Part shown: one piece after another, positions 56,870-64,000 of the stretch
Numbering within the stretch: the stretch's first letter is position 1
Layout: each line of letters opens with the position of its first letter
Source: Enterococcus moraviensis ATCC BAA-383
Lineage (GTDB): Bacteria; Bacillota; Bacilli; Lactobacillales; Enterococcaceae
Direction of reading: 5' to 3'
Length of the DNA: 64,000 nt
Assembly (NCBI RefSeq): GCF_000407445.1
Contig: NZ_ASWB01000003.1
Location: 310,001-374,000 of the forward strand
Notes under the pieces: generated by a model
What the model was told of the DNA's origin: nothing
The model's database searches: none
Seen by the model: only the letters and a program-made list of their open reading frames with translations
Program-made: the position numbers and the translations under genes

Positions 56870-57877
56870 TTACTGAATACTTGTTACTGTCACAACTTCC
56901 ACCTTATCATGCCAAGAGCTTGCCGTTCGTTCGACTACTTGATTTAATTGTTGAATGTGCTCTTTTCCGTACGTACGTAACCATTGACTTCCTGCTTTTT
57001 CTCCATGTTCAACAAAAGGTGCTACCCCATCCTTCCAGGTGGCACGTCCGCATAATACGCCGTTAAACGTAGAACCTGCTTCTTTAGCAAATTCCAAGGT
57101 CTCTTGAAACAGTTGGGCTGTAACGCCAGCACTTAGAAATATAAACGGCAGATGGGTCGCTTCACTTTGCTGTTTAAAATAATCTAGCGCCTGTGCTCTG
57201 GAATATACCACCTGTTGTGTACCAAAGCCTTCCACATAGTTCATATTTACAGGCACCTCTACTTTTAAAACATCCACTTTATATTCAGGTTTAGAAAATT
57301 CTTTCATCATCTTGATTACTTTTTCTGGTTTGATTTTGGCATATTCGCTAGACATTGGGTCTGTCAGCTGCGTATCATATGAAACTAATTCTAAATAAAA
57401 TGGGATATCCTCACCAAAACATTCGCTTCCTAGGCGTTCAACAAACACATGCTTTAAATGGTTAATTTCTGGTGCTTCATCTACATCGTAATAAAGTAAA
57501 AACTTAACTGCATCTGCCCCTTTTTCTTTTAACCCTACAGCAGACCAATCCGCTAAGAGATCTGGTAATCGACCTGGTGTTGTAGCATCATAGCCTGTTT
57601 TCTCATAAGCCAATAATAAACCAGCCTCTCCATCTCTCACTTCGGCTGCTGGAATACCGTATTCTGGATCTAATAAAATAGCAGAAGCAAATGGTGTCAG
57701 CTCTTTTGAAACCATCCTTTTAAATGAAATGATGTGTTGTTCAGTTGGTTCCGTGCCTAATGCTTTGATCATTTTCCTTAAAGCGCCACGTTGATCGATT
57801 GCCAAAGCTTCAATGAAGCCATCTTTCGTTGATAAGCGATCCATGGCAGCTTTTTTAGCAGCTGTAATTTTTAACAT
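56870..57877 (-). CDS. lacD: Tagatose-1,6-bisphosphate aldolase (LacD), copy 2
   Basis: This 335-aa paralogue of the 51628-52617 protein has the same landmarks: EALAIDQRGALRKMI, ASAILLDPEYGIPA, AVKFLLYYDVDEA and the Schiff-base strand VLKVEVPVNMNYVEGF. The two proteins are clearly similar over their full length but differ at many positions. Within the operon, 18 nt after agaS, it would finish GalNAc-derived tagatose-phosphate catabolism. No tagatose-6-phosphate kinase (LacC) gene is visible in the window. GH101 follows 113 nt downstream on the same strand, with no hairpin between. Confidence 0.95.
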   Translation of the reverse strand: MLKITAAKKAAMDRLSTKDGFIEALAIDQRGALRKMIKALGTEPTEQHIISFKRMVSKELTPFASAILLDPEYGIPAAEVRDGEAGLLLAYEKTGYDATTPGRLPDLLADWSAVGLKEKGADAVKFLLYYDVDEAPEINHLKHVFVERLGSECFGEDIPFYLELVSYDTQLTDPMSSEYAKIKPEKVIKMMKEFSKPEYKVDVLKVEVPVNMNYVEGFGTQQVVYSRAQALDYFKQQSEATHLPFIFLSAGVTAQLFQETLEFAKEAGSTFNGVLCGRATWKDGVAPFVEHGEKAGSQWLRTYGKEHIQQLNQVVERTASSWHDKVEVVTVTSIQ

Positions 57878-57895
57878 TTGTTTCTCCTCTTTTGT

Positions 57896-59080
57896 TTATT
57901 TTTGATCCTGATAGTCGTAAATTTTCATGCCTTTTACAACACGATTGACCGTTCCAGTTTCAGACGGTGTATCTGGTGTGTTATGAACATTGAGTGAGCT
58001 ATGGATCGCTATCGTTTGAGCAAATAAGATATACGGTAGTACTAGGTAGGCTTCTGGTAAATCATCCCCTCCAGAATACGTGAAACGAGTGCCACTAAAA
58101 TTCTCTTTCCCTTCAACATCCAACGTAACAACTGCTTTTGCAATATGATCAGCGTTGATTTCTTCTGCGATATCCAAATCATATTTTCGTGTATACGGAT
58201 CATTCGCAACAAATACAACGACCAGTGTTTTATCATTTATAAACGATTTGGGCCCGTGTCTAAATCCTACTGACGAATCAAAAATAGTGGCCATTTTTCC
58301 AGCAGTTAATTCGAGAACTTTTAACTGCGCCTCTCTAGTGAGACCCGCTAAACTCCCCGAACCAAGATACACAATTCGTTCTAGCGATCCAGTAAGAAAA
58401 GTTTGTATTTCTGCCTCTCTTGCAATCGCCTCTTCCCCCATTTGAACCGCTTTTTGGACAACTATGGTTTTTTCTGCCAAACTACTTGTATCAAAAATCA
58501 ACAGTGCACTTAACAACATACAAGTAAAACTACCCGTCATAGCAAAGCCTAAATCATTCGATTTTTCAGGCATCAGCAGTAATAAATTGCTTGTATCGTC
58601 CACCGCTTCTTGCGCCAATTGTCCATCTTTTGCACAGGTAATCGTGACTTGGTACAAGTTATCTACTAGCTGTTTAGCTAATTTTACCGTTGCGACTGAT
58701 TCTGGTGAATTGCCACTTCGAGCAAAGGACACTAAAAGTGTAGGAACTTCTTTTTGTAAATAATCATATGGGTTGGAAACGATACTCGTCGTTGCAATAC
58801 TTTCAAAAATAAAGTTTGCTTGATTCCCTTTATGATTTAGATAGGGCATGATTGAATCACCCACATATGCCGATGTGCCTGCTCCTGTAAAGATCACGCG
58901 AATTTTTTTACCTTTTTCTGCTTCTACGATCGATGCAATAAACTGAGTTATTGCTTGTTGCTGGTTTTTATAGTTATCAAAGGCTTCTTGCCATAAACTA
59001 GGCTGTTGTTTTATTTCCTGCGTTGTAATCCGAGCACCTATTTTTTCGAGTACTTCTGGTGTTTCTTTAAATAATTCCAT
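57896..59080 (-). CDS. agaS: AgaS-like galactosamine-6-phosphate deaminase/isomerase (SIS domains)
   Basis: This 394-aa protein has two SIS domains: IRVIFTGAGTSAYVGDS with LLVSFARSGNSPESVA in the first, and RIVYLGSGSLAGLTREAQLKVLELTAGKM with FRHGPKSFIND in the second, all in outline. This is the AgaS layout. AgaS converts galactosamine-6-phosphate to tagatose-6-phosphate and ammonia. It is 18 nt downstream of EIIA and 18 nt upstream of lacD copy 2. A GalNAc-6-phosphate deacetylase, needed before this step, is not encoded in the window. Confidence 0.93.
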   Translation of the reverse strand: MELFKETPEVLEKIGARITTQEIKQQPSLWQEAFDNYKNQQQAITQFIASIVEAEKGKKIRVIFTGAGTSAYVGDSIMPYLNHKGNQANFIFESIATTSIVSNPYDYLQKEVPTLLVSFARSGNSPESVATVKLAKQLVDNLYQVTITCAKDGQLAQEAVDDTSNLLLLMPEKSNDLGFAMTGSFTCMLLSALLIFDTSSLAEKTIVVQKAVQMGEEAIAREAEIQTFLTGSLERIVYLGSGSLAGLTREAQLKVLELTAGKMATIFDSSVGFRHGPKSFINDKTLVVVFVANDPYTRKYDLDIAEEINADHIAKAVVTLDVEGKENFSGTRFTYSGGDDLPEAYLVLPYILFAQTIAIHSSLNVHNTPDTPSETGTVNRVVKGMKIYDYQDQK

Positions 59081-59098
59081 TATAGTTCAAACTCCTAT

Positions 59099-59503
59099 CT
59101 ATTCATCTTCTTCATCAAAGACGTCATTGGCCAATCGCTCATTGACTTTGACTGTATTTTCTTTGGCTTCGGTCACGAAATCACTTTGACTTTCTATTAA
59201 ATTGGCGTTGACAAAACTAATAACCATCGGCAAATTCATACCTGCATACAATTCAAAGGATTCACCATTCAATATTTTTTTTGATAGTATATTACATGGT
59301 GTCCCACCCAATAAGTCTGAAAAGACAATAAAATGGTCCAACGAATGTGTAATCGTTTCAAATTTGTCTAAAAATTCTTTTTCGCCTTCTTCAGCTAATA
59401 AAGGAACTGTGTAAATATTGTCTTGCGGTCCCATAATCATCTCCGCACTATTTTTTAATTCCGTACAAAAATGCCCATGACTAACTAATACTAAATTTTC
59501 CAA
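59099..59503 (-). CDS. Mannose-family PTS EIIA component (AgaF/GnbA-like)
   Basis: This 134-aa protein starts with NLVLVSHGHFCTELKNSAEM, placing the phosphohistidine at H9. FSDLLGGTPCNILSK is the other family hallmark. It passes phosphate from HPr to the EIIB encoded four genes upstream. Position between EIID and AgaS marks the transporter as specific for GalNAc or galacto-N-biose rather than mannose (inference from context). Confidence 0.93.
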   Translation of the reverse strand: MENLVLVSHGHFCTELKNSAEMIMGPQDNIYTVPLLAEEGEKEFLDKFETITHSLDHFIVFSDLLGGTPCNILSKKILNGESFELYAGMNLPMVISFVNANLIESQSDFVTEAKENTVKVNERLANDVFDEEDE

Positions 59504-59519
59504 ACCTAGCGCCTCCCAA

Positions 59520-60329
59520 CTATTTTGAAATAATACCTAAAGCAGATAACGCAACTGAAATAATCAATACGATAAAGATTGCTCTAGTTGACGTGATATT
59601 TTTTTTGCCCAGTAACCAGTACACGCCACCAACGATTGCAGCCGGCAATAAACGCGGCATGATCATATCTACGTTATTTTGTACATTGATCGTTAAATCT
59701 CCAATTGAAGGAGCCCAAGCAAAATGGACATTGATCATCGTCGCAACAAGCGCTCCAACCATGAATACACCCATCAATGTGGCTGCATTTGTCATTGCGG
59801 TCAATCTACTTTGCATGGTCGTTACTAACGAAATTCCCTCTTTATAAGCAAACTCTAGTTGTTTCCATCTAAATATCATGATTGCAATCTGAGCTGCCAT
59901 CCAAATAAACGCTCCTATAGGATTACCATTGACTGCCATATTAGCCGCTAATGCACCGAAAATCGTTGGTACTAATGCCCCAAAAATCGAGTCCCCGATT
60001 GCCGCAAATGGTCCCATCAAGCCTACTTTGATACCAGCAACGGAATCCTTTGCCGAAATCCCTTCTTTTTCTTCAATTGCCAAATCGATTCCTGTAATGA
60101 TCGTATTTAAAAAGTTACTTGTATTAAAAAATTGTGCATGTGTCCGCATCATTTCTTTTAATTCAGGTGTATCATCACCATACATTTTTCTTAATTGAGG
60201 TAAAATCGTATATAGATAACCAGATCCTTGCATTCTTTCATAGTTCCAACCTAATTGGAATGTAAATAAACTTCTTTTATTGATTTGATTAAAGTCCTTT
60301 TTGGTTAATTTATACTCAGATTTCGTCAT
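59520..60329 (-). CDS. Mannose-family PTS EIID component (AgaE/GnbD-like)
   Basis: This 269-aa protein opens KLTKKDFNQINKRSLFTFQLGWNYERMQGSGYLY, the EIID N-terminal signature in outline. MGPFAAIGDSIFGALVPTIFGAL and several membrane segments follow. With EIIC it forms the membrane channel. Start chosen at ATG 60329, 9 nt after GGAGA; it overlaps the EIIC stop by 14 bp. A longer form from 60347 has no proper site. Confidence 0.93.
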   Translation of the reverse strand: MTKSEYKLTKKDFNQINKRSLFTFQLGWNYERMQGSGYLYTILPQLRKMYGDDTPELKEMMRTHAQFFNTSNFLNTIITGIDLAIEEKEGISAKDSVAGIKVGLMGPFAAIGDSIFGALVPTIFGALAANMAVNGNPIGAFIWMAAQIAIMIFRWKQLEFAYKEGISLVTTMQSRLTAMTNAATLMGVFMVGALVATMINVHFAWAPSIGDLTINVQNNVDMIMPRLLPAAIVGGVYWLLGKKNITSTRAIFIVLIISVALSALGIISK

Positions 60330-61203
60330 CTTCGATCTCTCCTTCATTTGTATCTTGTGAATGATCTTTTACAACAACAGGGAGTGCAACTGACCGTTTA
60401 TATTCGTTTAACGCTAAGGCAAAACCAATTAAGGCAATCGCAAGCATTGGTAAATTAGTAAACATTGGTGCAAAATCTTTTGCCACACCCGCAACTGCCC
60501 CACCTAATAATTGAATATTACCAAAAACAGTGGTCAATAAAGCCGTAAGCACAAAGCCTAAAATCAAATACGTTAAATGTTTTTTTACTGGTAAATATCT
60601 TAATAAAATTGCAAAACCGACAGCAGGCAAAACAGCTCCTGCAACTGATAATCCATCACCCAACCATTTCAAATCTGTATTCAAATACCCTACGACATTA
60701 TCGACAAATCCACCACCAAAACTAAGAGCGAAAAAGACTGGCAATGCTCTTGAGAGCGCCCAAGGTAAGGCACCAAGTAAGAAGTTGCGCTCAATCCCTT
60801 TATAATTCATTGCTTCAATATTGCTATCGATTCTATGAGCAAAAAATGTATTCGTAAAACGACCAAGAATATCCATTTGAATCATCAAACTAGCAACTGG
60901 TACCGCAATCGCTGCAATGGCTTGCTCTGGATTCATTCCTAACCCCACCGAAAAAGCTGTAGCTAATACTGTTCCTGAATTTGCATCGATTCTGGAAGCG
61001 CCACCAAATGTCCCTACACCTAAAATCGTCAATTGCATACTACCACCAATAATCAGACCAGCTGTTACATCGCCCATAATGAACCCTGTCACCAAACCAG
61101 CAAAAACTGGTTGGCTAAATGCTGAATAAATCTGTAATTCATCCAAGATTTGATACCCTGCATAAAGCGTTAATAATAGAATCTGCCACCATTGAATTGC
61201 CAT
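60316..61203 (-). CDS. Mannose-family PTS EIIC component (AgaW/GnbC-like)
   Basis: This 295-aa integral membrane protein matches the EII-Sor/EIIC family: FSQPVFAGLVTGFIMGDVTAGLIIGGSMQLTILGVGTFGGA in outline, then IDANSGTVLATAFSVGLG and AVAGVAKDFAPMFTNLPML. It forms the sugar-translocating channel with EIID. The gene lies 52 nt after EIIB, with AGGAGG upstream. Confidence 0.94.
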   Translation of the reverse strand: MAIQWWQILLLTLYAGYQILDELQIYSAFSQPVFAGLVTGFIMGDVTAGLIIGGSMQLTILGVGTFGGASRIDANSGTVLATAFSVGLGMNPEQAIAAIAVPVASLMIQMDILGRFTNTFFAHRIDSNIEAMNYKGIERNFLLGALPWALSRALPVFFALSFGGGFVDNVVGYLNTDLKWLGDGLSVAGAVLPAVGFAILLRYLPVKKHLTYLILGFVLTALLTTVFGNIQLLGGAVAGVAKDFAPMFTNLPMLAIALIGFALALNEYKRSVALPVVVKDHSQDTNEGEIEDDEI

Positions 61204-61255
61204 TGTTATTCCTCCTAATTTAAACGTTAGATGATGTTAAAGTATCGCGGATTTT

Positions 61256-61732
61256 TTATTTTAATAGCCCCATAAAGTCTTCAGCCTTATCACTTGGTAC
61301 CATTTGGGATACTAATTTTACATTTGCACTATCTAATTGTTTAAAAACCTCAATGTCTTCTTCTAGTACATTGATCGATTTCGTAATTGCTTTTGAGTGT
61401 TCGCTTTGAGACATATTCCCAACATTTATTTCTTTGATTGGAACACCTAATGCCACTAGTTTCAATAACCGATCTGGTTTTCTCGCAATGATCAATACTC
61501 TTTGTGAATCATATTTTCCAGCTAAAATATTTGCTGCCGCTTTTTCTACAGGTAAAACACTTAATTTTACACCAGCTGGCGTTGCCAATTTTAATCCACT
61601 TTTTTCAATTGCATTTTCTGCGACTTCATCATCCACAACCATAATACGACTGATATCCAATTTAGTTGTCCAAAGGTTAGCTACCTGTCCATGAATCAAT
61701 CTCCCGTCAATTCTTACTGCAATAATACTCAT
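61256..61732 (-). CDS. Mannose-family PTS EIIB component (AgaV/GnbB-like)
   Basis: This 158-aa protein has VRIDGRLIHGQVANLW near its start, with phosphohistidine H14, and KEINVGNMSQSEHSKAI, both typical of EIIB-Sor. It phosphorylates the incoming sugar. ATG 61732 is preferred: AAAGGAT lies 10 nt upstream, and an in-frame GTG at 61741 is too close to it. It is 17 nt downstream of the GH35 gene. Confidence 0.94.
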   Translation of the reverse strand: MSIIAVRIDGRLIHGQVANLWTTKLDISRIMVVDDEVAENAIEKSGLKLATPAGVKLSVLPVEKAAANILAGKYDSQRVLIIARKPDRLLKLVALGVPIKEINVGNMSQSEHSKAITKSINVLEEDIEVFKQLDSANVKLVSQMVPSDKAEDFMGLLK

Positions 61733-61749
61733 TTTCTTCACTATCCTTT

Positions 61750-63522
61750 CTACATTTTTTTATATTTTGGTTGTTTCTCAAATGCTAGTTCTGATGACCA
61801 TTCTCCTTCTGTTTCAAACACGATAATTTCATTGATTCCAGTGTTTAAGATGGAGGCTGGTACATACAACGATTGTGTCGGTCCACAATTCCAGAATCTA
61901 CCTAAGTTGAATCCATTGACAATCACCACTCCTTTCCCAAATTTTTGTAAATCGATAAATGTATCTCCAGTTTTTTCAACAACTAATTCATAGCGATAAA
62001 ATGCAGGTGTTCCCTCAATCCATGCTTGCTTATAGTCAATGTGATCCAATTTGGAAAAATCGATACTGTATTGATCCCATTCACAAATAAAATGTAAATC
62101 CGACATGACGCCGCTACGAATCCCTTTTCGTTGTGTATCTGCTAACAATTTATGACCGTAATTCACCCGCCCCATATTCTCAACGAGAATATCCAACTGA
62201 TTTTGCTCTTTACTTGGTTTACAAAAGATCTTTTCTCCAATTTCTTCTCGATATTGTGTCGCTATTTTCGTTTGATTCAAGAAAACATGAACACGATCAC
62301 TTGCATCAATCACTCTGATAAATTCTTCATCTGGATGGCTTGGAATTTTCGTGCTGTAAAGTAAGTAGCCATAATGTTGATTTAGTTTCTCCATATTTTC
62401 AGGATATTTGCTTGGGGTGTGCTGTGACACTGATTCTACAATAGAAAACAAGCTGACTTTTTCTTTTAAATCGGCAACTTTTGGCTCCAAAACAGACTTT
62501 CTTAACGGTTCCGATTGTTCTATATCAGGAAATAAGTCATGAACCTTTCTTTGAACAGAGAAAAACTTCTCTGTGGGATTTCCTTGTTCATCCAATAAAG
62601 CATCGTAATCATAGGATGTTATCTGAGGTAAATCTTTGTCCCCTCTTGCTGAACACCCATTCATGAAACCAAAATTTGTCCCACCATGGAACATATATAA
62701 GTTGATACTTCCAATTTCTAAAACTTCACCAACAGCTTCTGCCAATTCTTCTGGATCTCGTTTCACAATTTCCTCGTTCCAACGATTGAACCACCCATCC
62801 CAAAACTCCATACACATTAATGGCCAATTCTTTCCATGCTGCTGATGAAAATTTTTCAGTTGCTTAAAATTCTGCTTTGCTTTTGAGCCAAAATTACCTG
62901 TACTTAAAATGTCTTTTTCTAAAAGTGCTCCCGCTCTTTGCGCCTCTTCCCAGGCACCATCAGAAGTGAACAGCGGTACTTTGACTTGGTTTTTTATCAT
63001 CAAATCATGCAAAGCCAATAAATAGTCTTTGTCCTCACCATACGATCCATATTCGTTTTCAAGCTGCATCATGATGACAGGTCCGCCTTGATCTATTTGC
63101 AATGGGCCAATTTCTTTAAATAGTACCTCATAATAATTAGCAACTTTTTCAATAAATAGTGGATCACTAGAACGAATCCTCATATCACGATCATTCAATA
63201 ACCAGGCGGGCATTCCACCAAATTCCCATTCTGCACAAATATATGGTGAGGGACGTAAAATAACGAATAAGCCTAATTTTTGTGCTAAACGTACAAATTC
63301 TTGAATATCTAGTTGTGCTGTAAAATCAAATTTCCCTTCTTCTTGTTCGTGTAAATTCCAAGGGATATATGTTTCGACGGTATTAAATCCTAACGCTTTC
63401 AAATTATAAAGCGAGTGATACCACTCTTGCGGTCTGATTCTAAAATAATGAATGGCACCTGACATTATTTTAAAAGGGTGACCATCTAATAGAAAATCTT
63501 CTTTTACTTCAAACGTATGCAT
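61750..63522 (-). CDS. bgaC: GH35 beta-galactosidase (BgaC/GnbG-like)
   Basis: This 590-aa GH35 enzyme has FKIMSGAIHYFRIRPQEW, LKALGFNTVETYIPWNLHE, the acid/base E157 in MMQLENEYGSYG and the nucleophile E239 in MCMEFWDGW. C-terminal beta domains end in GRFWNCGPTQSLYVP. There is no signal peptide, so it acts inside the cell. BgaC of pneumococcus prefers Gal-beta-1,3-linked sugars, and the lactobacillal GnbG acts on phosphorylated galacto-N-biose. As first gene of a GH101/PTS/AgaS operon it should split galacto-N-biose or its phosphate. AAAGGAGAGG precedes the ATG. Confidence 0.93.
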   Translation of the reverse strand: MHTFEVKEDFLLDGHPFKIMSGAIHYFRIRPQEWYHSLYNLKALGFNTVETYIPWNLHEQEEGKFDFTAQLDIQEFVRLAQKLGLFVILRPSPYICAEWEFGGMPAWLLNDRDMRIRSSDPLFIEKVANYYEVLFKEIGPLQIDQGGPVIMMQLENEYGSYGEDKDYLLALHDLMIKNQVKVPLFTSDGAWEEAQRAGALLEKDILSTGNFGSKAKQNFKQLKNFHQQHGKNWPLMCMEFWDGWFNRWNEEIVKRDPEELAEAVGEVLEIGSINLYMFHGGTNFGFMNGCSARGDKDLPQITSYDYDALLDEQGNPTEKFFSVQRKVHDLFPDIEQSEPLRKSVLEPKVADLKEKVSLFSIVESVSQHTPSKYPENMEKLNQHYGYLLYSTKIPSHPDEEFIRVIDASDRVHVFLNQTKIATQYREEIGEKIFCKPSKEQNQLDILVENMGRVNYGHKLLADTQRKGIRSGVMSDLHFICEWDQYSIDFSKLDHIDYKQAWIEGTPAFYRYELVVEKTGDTFIDLQKFGKGVVIVNGFNLGRFWNCGPTQSLYVPASILNTGINEIIVFETEGEWSSELAFEKQPKYKKM

Positions 63523-63535
63523 TTCTACCTCTCCT

Positions 63536-63593
63536 TTAAAACGCTTTCAGTTAATATATTAACATATTAACTTCTTTCCGTATGTTTTGTCAA
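63536..63593 (-). promoter_or_regulatory. Promoter, operator palindrome and cre-like site of the O-glycan operon
   Basis: On the minus strand TTGACA (63588-63593), an 18-bp spacer and TAATAT (63564-63569). The -10 box overlaps a repeated palindrome: GTTAATATATTAAC (63550-63563) is perfect and is followed by ATATTAAC to 63571. This is a likely binding site for the divergent GntR protein. Just downstream, TGAAAGCGTTTTAA (about 63536-63549) resembles cre with one mismatch, suggesting CcpA control. Confidence 0.75.
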
Positions 63594-63686
63594 TCAATAT
63601 CTTTTTTATTCTGTATCAGGAAAAATCATGGCTATTTTTCTTGATTTAACTTATTATATTAAGTAAGAGAAAAATGGAGGTGTACG

Positions 63687-64000
63687 ATGAAAATTCCAAA
63701 ATATCAACAAATTAAAAATGATTTATTAAATAAAATAAAATCTGGTGAATTTGAACACGGTGATCGTTTTTATAGCGAAAATGAGCTGATCAAATTATAT
63801 AATGCAAGCTCCATCACTGTGATTCGAGCCATTCAAGAATTGGCATCAGAAGGCTACTTGGTACGTTATCAAGGAAAAGGAACATATGTGTCTCGTTCAA
63901 GAAAACGAAAACTCGTTGAATTTACGGATATAGAGATTTTTGCTGGTAAAACCGAAACCGTTGAGGTTATTAGCATTGTAGAAGAATCTGATCCAAGAAT
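63687..64000 (+). CDS. GntR/UTRA-family transcriptional regulator, 3' end outside the window
   Basis: The visible 104 codons start at ATG 63687 with a GGAGG site. They encode a GntR winged helix: YQQIKNDLLNKIKSGEFEHG, then SENELIKLYNASSITVIRAIQELASEGYLVR and GKGTYVS, in outline. The start of a probable UTRA effector domain (LVEFTDIEIF) follows. Divergent orientation from the GH35-PTS-AgaS operon suggests it represses that operon until a phosphosugar binds. The frame runs off the right edge, so the effector domain cannot be judged. Confidence 0.9.
   Translation, partial: MKIPKYQQIKNDLLNKIKSGEFEHGDRFYSENELIKLYNASSITVIRAIQELASEGYLVRYQGKGTYVSRSRKRKLVEFTDIEIFAGKTETVEVISIVEESDPR

Overview
The window looks like a chromosomal stretch from a low-GC Gram-positive host-associated Bacillota, most probably an Enterococcus. 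The signs are strong AGGAGG-type ribosome binding sites, WxL-domain surface proteins with DUF916/DUF3324 partners, LPXTG-like anchors, Mga-family regulators, many PTS genes, a choloylglycine hydrolase and mucin-directed enzymes. This is inferred from gene content and style; no search was run. I see no rRNA, tRNA, CRISPR array, insertion sequence or prophage.

Layout. (1) 1-3.3 kb: the first codons of a cysteine-synthase-like gene, a protein made of three fused RidA domains, and a divergent HxlR regulator followed by a lectin-like-fold protein. (2) 3.4-9.4 kb: a beta-glucoside operon (LicT/BglG antiterminator, EIIBCA permease, GH1 6-phospho-beta-glucosidase) with a clear promoter, a cre-like site, and a 29-nt RAT overlapping a terminator. 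A ROK regulator broken by a one-base shift in a poly-A run follows. (3) 9.5-16.8 kb: an LPKAG-anchored adhesin-like protein with acidic repeats, an M6 metalloprotease carrying tandem Big_2 repeats, and a choloylglycine hydrolase. (4) 16.8-20.4 kb: an XRE regulator, an aldo/keto reductase, a MerR regulator with a histidine phosphatase, and a YdeI-like protein. Two matching palindromes lie in 19-bp-spacer promoters and make a small MerR regulon.

(5) 20.4-38.4 kb: a long minus-strand cluster. From promoter-proximal to distal it encodes an orphan winged-helix regulator, a 1053-aa MucBP/WxL protein, a small LPXTG protein, two WxL proteins, a DUF916/DUF3324 protein, an unknown two-TM protein, two type I signal peptidases (one with Arg in place of the catalytic Lys), YfhO, two lipoproteins, a GT39-like glycosyltransferase, a GtrB/CsbB-like GT2 and an acyltransferase. 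I read it as a surface-complex assembly locus coupled to an extracytoplasmic glycosylation module. It is the best candidate here for an undescribed system. (6) 38.6-45.8 kb: two Mga-like regulators and a secreted M60 (enhancin-like) metallopeptidase carrying MucBP and WxL domains.

(7) 45.9-52.7 kb: a WYL regulator, a DUF1456 protein, an alanine dehydrogenase / M42 aminopeptidase / oligopeptide-binding lipoprotein operon, and a tagatose-1,6-bisphosphate aldolase. (8) 52.8-64 kb: a mucin core-1 O-glycan operon of GH35 galactosidase, mannose-family PTS EIIB-C-D-A, AgaS, a second LacD and a secreted GH101 endo-alpha-N-acetylgalactosaminidase. A divergent GntR/UTRA regulator runs off the end of the window. 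Together the GH101, M60 and M6 enzymes, the adhesins and the WxL proteins point to life on mucosal or gut surfaces. The O-glycan operon would release, import and catabolise Gal-beta-1,3-GalNAc.
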